Shown piece after piece: positions 45,401-57,400 of a stretch of DNA of 64,000 nt. The first letter of the stretch is position 1; each line of letters opens with the position of its first letter. The DNA comes from Limnomonas spitsbergensis (taxonomy: Eukaryota > Chlorophyta > Chlorophyceae > Chlamydomonadales): positions 4,624,001 to 4,688,000 of the forward strand of contig JAYJMM010000036.1 of NCBI GenBank assembly GCA_037349105.1, in the 5' to 3' direction. The translations under genes and the position numbers were made by a program. Below the pieces are notes generated by a model. That model made no database searches. It saw only the letters and a list, made by a program, of their open reading frames with translations, and had not been told where the DNA came from.

Positions 45401-48400
45401 TGAACACATGTGTGTGTGTGTGGGGGGTGGAAGTGTCATGACACAGGCTCGGAGCGTGCACCATGGACCACAGGTCACGGATCACACGGCTCCTCATGGT
45501 GTGACCTCTGTCGTACTGTAGGTGTGAACACATGTGTGCGTGTGTGTGTGTGTGGAGGGGGTGGAAGTGTCATGACACAGGCTCAGAGCGTGCACCATGG
45601 ACCACAGGTCACAGATCACACGGTTGCTCATGGTGTCACCTCTGTCGTACTGTAGGTGTGAACACATGTGTGCGTGTGTGTGTGTGTGGGGGGGTGGAAG
45701 TGTCATGACACAGGCTCGGAGCGTGCACCATGGACCACAGGTCACAGATCACACGGTTGCTCATGGTGTCACCTCTGTCGTACTGTAGGTGTGAACACAT
45801 GTGTGCGTGTGTGTGTGTGGGGGGAGGGTGGAAGTGTCATGACACAGGCTCGGAGCGTGCACCATGGACCACAGGTCACGGATCACACGGCTGCTCATGG
45901 TGTAACCTCTGTCGTAATGAGGGTGTGGAAACATTTGGTGTGGAGAGGAATTGTTATGATCAGGGCATGGACCGCAGGTCACTGATCACAAGGCTGGTTA
46001 AAGTGTGTTCTTTGTTGTACCGCAGGTGTGGACTCATATGTCTGTGTGGGGACGGGGGGCAAAAGTGCGATGGTCAAAGGTAAGAGCGTGCACCGCCTGT
46101 TACTGATCACACAGCTGGTTTAAGTGTAACCTCCGTAGTACTGCAGGAGTGCAGGTACACACAAAGTTTTGTGTGGGGTGGGGGTGGCGGAGTGATAACT
46201 CAGGCTTAATGTGTACAACACATGTCACGGGTCACACAGCTGCTCGAGGTGTAACCTCTGTCATACTGCAAGTGCGAACAAAGACGACGGAAAGTGTGAC
46301 ACTGGCGTCGCTGCATGGGCAGGGCGCCGTTCCTTCTGACGTCACTGGTCATGAGTGCGCTGGTTGGGCTTGCCGGTTATGGAGAGCAGGCTGTTGTTTC
46401 AAAAATCGTCGACACAGCTGCATTTCTAAACCCTTAACCCTAAACCCTTAACCCCTAAAACCCCACCTTTGCGTTTTTCTCCAGCTCATTGAAGTTGAGA
46501 TGTGGCAGGCCACACACCAGCAGCTCCAACTCGTCGTACCTGAACAGGCTCAGGGCCAGGCCGCCACATACCTGATCTCAGGCGAGTGGCAGGTGGGGAC
46601 AAGGCGGCTTGGCCGAGGCGGGAGGCAGGCGGGTTAGACTGAACAGGCTCAGGGCCAGGCCACCCAAAGGTCCAGAAATTGAACACGGTTTGCATTTCAA
46701 GTCACAGAGAGAGAGAGAGGCAGGTAGAGCTCACATGGGGCGTGGGATTATCGAATGGAAGGGAAGAGTGAACAGAACAGCTCCATATTTAAACAGGATA
46801 GCGTGAACATGCCTTACATGGGGTGGTGATGGGATGCGCACCCGTTTTTTTTTTGCGTTTTGCGCCAAACGTTGTTTAGGGCTTGGCAACCTGCTTCACA
46901 CTTTGATGAGTCCAAGCAGCTTGTCTGACCGAGCCAGCACCCCCTCTGCTAACCACCTGGCGGGCGCCGTTAGGGTTAGCAGTCAAGACATCAGGGTTCC
47001 AAGTTTCTGTTACACCAACCGCCCAGCCAACCTCTGGTTGGAAGACGTCGGAGTTGAAGATCTAGGGTTTCTGCTCCAAAACCCACCTAGTGGAAGACGT
47101 CAGGGTTGATTATTCATTGATTTAGGGTTTCCGCTCTGGAACCTTACTGGTGGAAGCTGTCAGGGTTTATGATCTAGGTTTCCGCTCCGGAACCCACCGA
47201 GGTCTCAGTAGGGGCTGGCTGCATGCAGGCCCTATGAAAGGAACCAGCGCAACATGCCGTGTCAGATGCAGGGACGGGGCCAAGGGGGACATGGCCGGCA
47301 GGCGGAACATGTGTCCCACCTGCCCAGTCCATCCGCGCAGGCTGAGCCGGAGGGTTGGCCCCAGACCATGGCTGAAATGCTGAGCGGGTCAAGGGCGTTA
47401 CTGTCGTTACTGACGCATGTTGGGTCGGGGCTCAAGCCTGTGAAGTGCAAACAGGCGGCCCATAACGCCCCGCCAAAATTGTTGGTGCCAAGATCCAGCA
47501 GTAAGGAGGAACCTGAGCGCCAGATCGTAGTGCGCACCTCTAGGAAGGGAGCAAAAAGACTAGCCATAAGCAAATTGGCTGACGATATGTGTGACGTCCG
47601 CATGCAGGTGTATGGCTTGAACGAGAGGCTCACAGCACTGGCGCACACCACTATGCCCATCGGTCCATCAGAGAAGTGTGGTGAGGCCAGCAGGGGCAGG
47701 CAGAAGGGGCGCACGGTGATGGTCAGCCCTAAGCTGCAGTACTTCATGAATGACAGGAGGAAGCCTGGCCAGTGTGTGGGGTTGATGGTGAAAGGAAAGG
47801 TGCTGGTAGCCCAGAAGGCACTCATGGACACAGCATGCTCATGCCATGTGATCATAGTGAACATTGCTGAACATCTGGTAGCCATGGGGGCCAAGCTCAT
47901 CCTTACTGATGAAAAGATCCGGACAACGGATATAACTCAGGGGCAGATCTGTATGGGGTATTGGGGTCATGTTCATCTATGTGGTGTATGGGTTTGGATG
48001 TCCACACGCCATTGTCGAGCCGGCAGTGGCCGGGGTGGTAAAGACGCCCCCTGACGCATATGAGCACCAGGTGGGGGTTCCCGAGTTCCTCAAGTCCGGA
48101 GGGGTCTTGGAGGCCGCAGACAGGCTGATCCTGCGCCCCGACGCGGGAATCACAGAGGGAGAAGGCGCAAGCGGGCTGTCACTGCCGCTAGTGCTAGTCT
48201 TGAGCTTACGTACGTATCCTTTGGGAGCCATTTTATTTTGTTTTGTTCTTTCAGCACCGTTTATCTTCTCATGCCCTTAAATTGTCCTTCCTTTGATGGC
48301 ACATCTAGGTGGGTCGAAGACTGTGACATGGGTGGGGGGGGCCGCATTGATGTTGAATGTATTATCTTGTCCCATGGTGGCATCTTGGTCTGGAAAAGAT

Positions 48401-51400
48401 AACCTCATAAGGTGATTAAGCTCATCGTTTCTAGCCGGGCCATGCCTTAGTTGCACGTATTGCACGATGCGCTTGGCCCGTACAATAATCGATGTGATAG
48501 AGTCTGGGAGCACCGGTCCCTGGATACATGGAAACATGAACCTGATTGTTTTTGACGTACAGTCTCCAATATCTCTCAGGAAGTCGTCCCATGTCTGCAT
48601 CAATAGCACAAACGCTTGTAGTATCGTTTTGTCGTCTGGGAGGCCTGATGCTTCGTTTAAACATCTATCTCGTAAAGCTGTCAGGCTATTAGGGGGCAGG
48701 GTACTGGTGGGTTTGCGAGAGGCAGCCAATGGCAGCATGAGCTCGAAGTGCCCAGCTAGGGTATTTCCAGAAAACCACACATGCAAGGCGGGGGCAGCGT
48801 CATTTGTTGGTTGGACTCCTAGGAGTTGGCTCACAATGCTGCGTTCTCCGTCAGACTCTGACAATTGGTGCTGGTGCACTGTTATTTGCAATGCCATTGC
48901 AGTCCAGTGGGTGATGACCCCGTCAGCCCATAGTCCCTCTCCCGTATTCCCATCACACGGCGTGGCCATTCGTCTTGCCCAGTCACATAGCTTGTGTCTT
49001 GAATCAGTACCATGTACTTGTTGGTAGATGAGCGTGGTTAAGGACCTGACCGCATCCTGCCTGCCTTGGGACAGAGCTTGCCTGAAAGTTTGCACCCCGA
49101 GGCCTCTTAACATGCTAGTAGGAATACCTGATAGATGTGCTAGAGAGTCAAAGTAACAGTCCCCCTCCGAGAAGAAAAAATGAGGGCCTGATATAATTTG
49201 TAATTTGCCACTTTGCTGCAAAACCATTTGTTTAATGTCTCTTCATGATTTAGAGCTCCGATCCGCTCCGTAACCCACCTGATGGAAGCCGTGAGCGAAG
49301 GCGTGGAACTGCTTTTCGACGCTGCTGCTCAGCAGCCACTCGGTGTACAGCTGGACGTACTGCCGGCGGTTGGAGGAGGATACTGCCAGCTTGGAGCCGC
49401 CGGGCAGCAGTTCATAGTTGCGCATTACTCCGTAGTACTCGTACTCCACCTCGAACGTCCTGCCAGGGGTTAAAGAGTGAGAGAAAGAGTGGCCGAGAGT
49501 GGGAAGGGCAGAAAATGTACATAATAGAGAGCACAATGGCGCATCACAAGGTATCACACTGTAGGCAGGCCTAAGTTTGGCCCCAATCGGGCCTTTAGCA
49601 GCTGCGGGTTGGTCTGCCGCAGATGGACAGATGGACAGATACAGCACCAAAATTTGCAGCACTGAGGTACCCTCCCATGTTGGCACTCAAACAGGTAAAC
49701 ACCAGAGTTTATGAGTTTGTTTACATTAAAAATAACAACAAAAACAATTGATTGTAACTGAATCTAGCTTTTTTTTATGATGCTCCGGCTTAAATTTAGA
49801 CACATCAAGGCCTTAGACGGGGGACGCCAGGGGTGGCAGGCCCCATTCCTTGGTGGGAAAAAAACTGCGAGCCAGTCAAGGTTTGCTTTGCTTCGAAAAT
49901 TTGCTCATAAAGCTTAGACCCTCATCCCTGAACCCTCCATAAGTAAGAGGCTGGCCGCCCCATCCCTACAAACCTGAGGAACACAGCTTGGTCCCCATTT
50001 TCCCAATGGTGGCCATGCAGCAGTCCCATGAAGGCGGCCTGGGGAGCACTCAATAAACCCTCGTGCCCCACCTGCTCACCTGCAGGTTCTGTTCATACCG
50101 TAGAACGGGTTTGACTCTGCTATTAATTAATTATTGTTGGGGGTGCGCAGAGTTGCTGCGCAAAGAATAATGATTAACAACTACTTTTGGGCGTGCGCGG
50201 AGTAGGGTGATTTTTGCCTGCGTGGCGAATTTGATATGTCAGTTCTCAACCGGGATGCGCGGACCCTATCCGGTTTTACGGTACCACAAACACGTGCACG
50301 CCACCACGCCATGGTTTACACCCCACTAACTTGATGCACCCAAGTGCCCATCTGCTCACTGCCCATTCTGTCCAGACTACAAACACGTGCATTTCTACAT
50401 ATGACACGTAACTCCACAGTAGAAGGTTCAAGGAGGAAGCTGCCACCATGACCCCCCCCCCCCCAAGGACATCGTCTCCGTTATAAGACATATGAGATAC
50501 ACGGGTCATTGCATGAAGACAATCTGAAAGCGACTAGCGCGCCCCACACCCAATGGGGCATGGGCCTCCATTTTTTTTGCTTGGACTTATCAAAGTGGGA
50601 GGCTGGCCACACAACCCTAGTTGTGTTACCCTAGTTGTGTTACACTAGTAACCTACACAAACAAAGTGGGAGGCCAGCCACACGACCCTAGTTGTGTTAC
50701 ACTAGTAACCTACCCAATAGTAACCTACACGAATAAACAGCACGGGTGCGCGTGTGGCCTTCGTCGGCAGCTGAGAAAAGGCGAGCAGGGACAGGGAGGG
50801 CACACTTCCAACAAGCACTCACACGACCGATAGAACTCATGCTTAAAGAGCTAGATTAAGGTCTAACGAAAAAGAACTCATGCTTAAAGAGCTAGATTAA
50901 GGTCTAACGAAAAAGAACTCATGCTTAAAGAGCTAGATTAAGGTCTAACGAAAAAGAACTGTCACCCCGCCTCGATACCCCTCTGGGTAAAGCACGCAAT
51001 ATTAAATAAATAAATCAAAGACACCCTGGGGCGTGGATTAAGGAAGCCACCTGTTCGGCCGTAGCACTAGGTGGGCTATACCACCAGAAGCCCACCCCAA
51101 AGCGGTTGCAGAACGCCCACACCACAGCAAAAAAAACGGAAAAAACGGGGAAAACGGGGAAAAACGTCTCCTTCTGCAAGTTGGAGGAGGAGGCGTTTTT
51201 TTCCAACCTGGAGGAGGAGACACAAATCTGTCAGGAAGCCAGAGAAAGAGCTGCTTGGACACTTGAAGGAAAGGGGCTTCAGGTGCTTTATTGCAGGCGC
51301 TGTGAAGCATACCATGGTCCACCTCTTCAGACTTTTTGTGCGTGTATGCAAATAATATTACGGTTGCGGCTAGTATGGTCAGCATGGCTGACAATGGGGC

Positions 51401-54400
51401 TTCTGGCATCGCCAGAAGGCACGGTTCTCCACCCGCAAAGGCACTGCTCGCACAATGGCCACCATAAGGCCCCAACTACCCACTTTGCCTCCATGCCATG
51501 GGGGAAACATCCACACCACAGCCATGTTCATACCACGGATAAATCCTGACCGGGGGCATACGGCCAAACCACGGAAACGTCCAGGCCACACAAATATCAA
51601 TGCCACATGAAATTGCCTTACGTCACCACGGAAGTTTCTCTGTCACAGAAAGGGTGTAGGTTTTGGGTTTAGGGTTACGGTTTCAAGTTAAGGGTTTAAG
51701 GTTTTCAGGCCTCCCTGACTTACCTGCAGAATATGGCCTCCACATCTCCCTCATAGTCAAGCAGCTGCTGCAACCCCTTCGCCAGCGCCGGCTGAGCCTC
51801 CGCCAGATCTGGTAGGGACGGGCGCTGCCCGAGAAGCTTCTTGTACACCACCTGGAGAGTGTGCAGTACAGTATTAGGTTGGACGGTGCAGTGGAAGGAG
51901 AGCAGTACGATGCAGGGTCGGCAAAAAATCACTAGCCACCAGCCGTGTCCCCGGCAGATCTGATTAGGACGGGCGCTGCCCCATTGGCTTTTTGTTCTCG
52001 ATCTGGAGGGCAGAGGTCCCCATAAAACCACACCCCCGGACAGAGTATCTTTATTGATTTAATTACCCGGTTACCCTACCGGAATGATTTATTCGCAGTT
52101 GAGATTACCAGTACTAATCGAAATGCACCTGTTTTGCATTCATTTTATGCATGCAAGTGTACGCGACACCCTTGTGGACAGATCGCTTTAACCACCACTG
52201 GGCGGATGGGACCCTAAACCCTAAACCCTTGACCGACCCTCGACCGGTGACCCAAGCGGCAATAGACCGGCCTTGACCGGTGAAGCAGACCTTGACCCGC
52301 CTTGACCGGTGACCCAAGCAGCAGGGATGCCTGCACCAGGTTCCCCCGGCCTTACGCTGTGATGAAACTACATTGTAGCTGCAGCCACCTTGGGTATACA
52401 ATGTTTACCAGGACCGTTTGTATATCCTGCATCTCCCCCAGCCTGGCGTTCCCGCCAGCAGGAGGAGATTATCATTGACTTACCCGTAGATTTGAATCGC
52501 CCTCCCTCGGGGTGTAACTTCATGGTTTATGTCAGGGTTCCCTCGGAGTGTGGCTTCATGGTTTATGTCAGGGTTCCCTCGGAGTGTGGCTTCATGGTTT
52601 ATGTCAGGGTTCCCTCGGAGTGTGGCTTCATGGTTTATGTCAGGGTTCCCTCGGAGTGTGGCTTCATGGTTTATGTCAGGGTTCCCTCGGAGTGTGGCTT
52701 CATGGTTTATGTCAGGGTTCCCTCGGAGTGTGGCTTCATGGTTTATGTCAGGGTTCCCTCGGAGTGTGGCTTCATGGTTTATGTCAGGGTTCCCTCGGAG
52801 TGTGGCTTCATGGTTTATGTCAGGGTTCCCTCGGAGTGTGGCTTCATGGTTTATGTCAGGGTTCCCTCGGAGTGTGGCTTCATGCTTTATGCCAGGGTTC
52901 CCTCGGAGTGTGGCTTCATGGTTTATGTCAGGGTTCCCTCGGAGTGTGGCTTCATGGTTTATGTCAGGGTTCCCTCGGAGTGTGGCTTCATGGTTTATGT
53001 CAGGGTTCCCTCGGAGTGTGGCTTCATGGTTTATGTCAGGGTTCCCTCGGAGTGTGGCTTCATGGTTTATGTCAGGGTTCCCTCGGAGTATGGCTTCATG
53101 GTTTATGTCAGAGTTCCCTGGCGTTGACAATTGGCAATTCAAATCTACTGTATCTCCAGCATCGATGTTTACCGTATAATGATATACCGGTGCCACACCG
53201 AAATTTAATGATTTATTCACAATATTCCCCCTTGGCCTGGCGTCCTTACCAGGGGGAAGTGCACATCCAGGATGATCCCGTTGTAGATGGCAAGCCCCAA
53301 CACGATGCCCACCTGCAGGGTCAAGAGGTGGGGTGTGATATCACACGTACACCCTCATTCAACTTATGCTGGTCACACGCCAATCACACTTTCCTAACAT
53401 ACATACATCACACTATCACAGTAGAGCTGGGACATGAGATTTCTCGAAAGATTTATGGACACTAATGCGTAGATGCGTGAGAGCCGGCAAAACCACTTTG
53501 ATATTCACACCTCTGTCCACACTCACACCTTTCTGGTTCAGACTCGCGTTTTCACCACCGTCCACACTTTTCGGCCCACAGTTCACACCCACCAGCTGGA
53601 ACTCCACACTGCTCTCCAGCGAGGCCGGGTTGAACCAGAAGTTACGTGTCTCCTCGCTGTAAACGAACATGCCGTAGTCCGGCCGGAATATTTCTGCAAT
53701 CTTCAGGCGGGGGGGGGGGGGGGGATAATATGCTGGAGAGCACGTCAGGCACCATTCAAATCCCTCTGGTATTTCAGCCGGAATATTGATGCAATCTAGG
53801 GGCATTTAGGGGAGACAATAAGGCGGCGGGCGTTTCACTTGAGGAAACACAGCTTTGAATAGACATCCAGTTGCATCCTGTTGCACATGATTCTTACGGA
53901 TTTTGGAGTAAGGTAGATACCATATTTCGGAGTACTTTTTGCACACATGTTTGTGCACGCAATCGACTGATGCTTCGCCTATATCAATGCTTTCACAGAT
54001 AAGCAGTGTGGAGTAGTTGCGGATGGATCTGTGTGTTGAAAACGATTCGTTGCTGCAACTCAGGGACTTAAAGTCTAAAACAGGTGGCACAGAGGGGGCC
54101 GACAACACACATCAACAAATCACCAACACACATCACAGCTATACCTATTGTGGCCATGCATGCACAGAGGCAAAGCCAGATGTGAAATCAATGTGTGGAC
54201 ACTCGTCTTCGTACAAGTGTGGAGAGCTGAGTGGGCCGAGGCTGGTGCCAGCGCCAGCACCCAGGACCAGCAGCTGAGAAGGAAAATAAGCCAGGCACTG
54301 TCCTCCCCCAGGTGCTTCAGGATCCAGCGAGCAGCTACCATTATAAAGACTAATATGACTATATCAGGAAGGATTACTGTTTCTGTTCTTCTCATGAGGC

Positions 54401-57400
54401 GGAAGGGCAGAGGATGCAGTGCTGTGCGCGTGGGGGGAGGGGACATTCATCTGCATCAGCACCGCCTGATCTGATTTTACATATTGACTTGGATCGTCAC
54501 TTCCTGATCGTTCCAAATATCCCTCCCAACTCCCCTTTGCCCTTTTTCGCTCCCGCTTCAACTCCCACTCCCACTCCCGCACCACCAGTTGAAAGGACTC
54601 CTCCTAAACACACCGCCCGCATCCACCTTTTTCAACTAACGATAAAATCGTAAGAGCATGAAACCGAGATCGCAACCCCATTCCCGTTACTCCATGCTCG
54701 CTAATACCTACCAATGTGCGAGAGGACGCTCCGGGAACCCTGCACTAACCCCACTGATGCAACTAATTTCCCAAATGTTATGGTTTCTGACCCACCCATC
54801 GTGCATTACTATGCTCAAAACCTTGCTCATCCTGTCCCCATTCCTTTTTGAACTTACCAGCAGTTGGAAGAACTCCCTGGATACCCCTCCCTCATCCAAG
54901 CCCTCCTCGGGGACGTCGTTGGAGATGAAAGTGACCCTCAGAGGCTTCTTCAAGTCCTGTGGCGTCGGTTAGGCCGGTTGGTTGGTTAGTTGGTAGGTCA
55001 CTAGTTGGAAGGTCACATGGCGGCTCGTTACGTAAATGGCATGACAGCATAGCAATTAACTCCTTTAAGGGAAGGCACTATTCTGTGCCAAGCGACGTTG
55101 AAACCCACTTGCGACCCACAGATGGAAACTGAATTCAGATTCGAATTCGAACAGCATTTCGAACTCAAACCTGTGCACCTGCGGCCTGCTGGAAATCTAT
55201 GGCAGGCTGTCTATTAGGACCCAGAGTTTTGATCTGACAAATTCGAATCCGAACAACAATTCGAATTCAAACCTGCCCACCTGCGGCCTGCTGACGATCT
55301 GTTACAGGCTGTCAATTGGGACCCAGAGTTTCGATTTTTCAAATCCAAATTCAAACCACAATTCGAATTCAAACCTTCCCACCTGCGGCCTGCCGACGAC
55401 CTGTTGCAGGCTGTCAATTGGGACCCAGAGTTTTGATCTAACTTCAGATCCGAATTCAAACAGCATTTCGAATTCAAACCTGCCCACCTGCGGCCTGCTG
55501 ACAATCTGTTGCAGGCTGTCTTGGAGGATGTGTGTGCGGCGGACGTGGATGTCCAGGTAGGCCACCATGCCTATGGAGGCAGGGCCCAGACCCTGACACA
55601 TGACAAGAGGGCAGGACAATTTGACACAAATTTATGTGTCAGACCTATCTTGGCATGCAGTCCAGGTGGGCCACCATGCCTATGGAGGCAGGGCCTGGAC
55701 CCTGACACATGACAAGAGGGCAGGACAATTTGACACAAAGTTATGTGTCAGACCTATCTTGGCATGCAGTCCAGGTGGGCCACCATGTCTATGGAGGCAG
55801 GGCCTGGACCCTGGCAAACTGCAGAGGGCAGGACGAAATTCACACAAAGCTGTGTGTCCACCATTTCTACTCATACATCCCGGGTGAATTGGGAGGGACA
55901 TCCAGGGTGTTGGGAGGGACAGGTGACACACATCCACACTTTAAAAGATCCGAAGACCACAAGGCAGATACAGGCGGGTCGCAAACTTTGGCAGGGCAGG
56001 GTGAACTCGTTTGCCTTTTTTGCCTTGTTTTTATTTTCTTGCCATTTGTTCACATCCCAGGTGGGCCACCATGCCAACAGTGACTATTTGAGTGATTCCC
56101 AGGATTTGTTCATTACTGCAATCCCTCCAAAGCGCGCCGCAGGCGCGATTGTTTGATAATCCTCTGGATGCGTGTGTGTGTGTGTTCATAATGTTTCAGA
56201 ACTGATCAACAGTGCTCGGCTCAAAGACCATTAAATGTTCGATACCCAGTTTCAGGTTCGCATTCAGCACCGACGAAACGAATCACTGCATGAGGGATAT
56301 AAACCCTCAAAGCCACTTCAAAATTCGTTGCAGTTAGAATAGTCCATTGAATTGATTTTGATCAGCAGGAAAAGGCTGGCAAGGCAGAGGGCAGCGATCA
56401 GGGTTCACCCACAAACACAAAGCTGCGTGCCCAGACGTGGCATGGGGAGCGCAACGGGTCGAGCAAACAACCAGCCCAAATCTGTTGTTGGGGCCAAGCA
56501 AGGGTCGAGATGGGCTCTTCAACCCCCAAACCCCAACCAGTCGTCCTCCAGTAGGGGCACTGGATGTGATTGATGTTAACATGCCACATGCGAAGTTGTT
56601 AGAGCTAAGCAAGGGGGCAAGTTATGGATTTCAAACACCAAGCCCTTCATCCCCTCCATGCACTGAACCATGCACTGAACCATTTCCAGGGACTTAACCC
56701 TTAACCCTTCCAACAGCTGAACCGTTAACCCCTCCAATAGCTGATTTCTAAACCCTTCCAGGTGCTGAACACTAAACCCTTTCCGGGGCTCAACCTGAAA
56801 ATCTTCCAGGGACTCAAACCTAAACCCTTCCAGGTGCTGAACCCTTAACCCTTTCCGGGGCTCAACCTTAAACCCTTCCAATGACGCAACCCTAAACCCT
56901 TCCAGAGGCTGAACCCTTAACCCTTACAGGGGTTCAACCCTAAACCCTTACAGGGGCTCACCCGCATCAAGGCTGACATGGCGCTGCTCTGAACGATGTG
57001 GTGCTTCTGGACAGAGGCCTCACCCTGCAGGGGGGTGGAGGATGAGTGCAGGATGAAAAGGGGTTAAGAGCTTTGAAGAGAGGTTTAAGAGCCGGGCAGG
57101 CTTAAGGGTTAAGGGCTTTAAAGAGTGAGGTGGGAGCCGGGTGGGGTTGAGGGTGAAGGGGATTGGTAGCGGGGAGGGGTCAGGTGCGGGGCTTAATGGG
57201 TGTTGAGTTAACAAGGGGAGAGAGTGTAGGGGGGGGGGGGGGGGGGGGGCGAGTCACGTGGACGGTTGCAGAACGAGCGCGGGCAGAGATCCGGTACAGG
57301 GGCAGAGACGTGCAAGTCAGGAGCATGGAGCAGGGTAGGAGCCAGGCAAAAGTGTGGGATGGAGGCGGGGGCGGGGGCGGAGTGAGTGTGAGGTGGTATG

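Larger units (their letters stand above)
47207..49236. mobile_element. Unclassified 2-kb insertion with retropepsin-like and OTU-like ORFs
   Basis: The insertion is bounded by a candidate 5-bp direct repeat gtctc (47202-47206 and 49237-49241) and splits an echo array of the neighbouring exon. It carries two convergent ORFs: a plus-strand frame with a retropepsin-like motif and a minus-strand frame with an OTU-like domain. I see no long terminal repeats, reverse transcriptase or integrase, so it is non-autonomous or truncated. The boundaries are inferred. Confidence 0.5.

Noticed and set aside
47254..49236. Complete LTR retrotransposon
   Set aside because: No long terminal repeats, primer-binding site, reverse transcriptase or integrase is visible. 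Only a protease-like remnant and an OTU-like ORF can be supported.
52390..53465. Plus and minus ORFs of 216-305 codons
   Set aside because: Products of the 36-bp array, open in several frames simultaneously and located inside a HECT intron.
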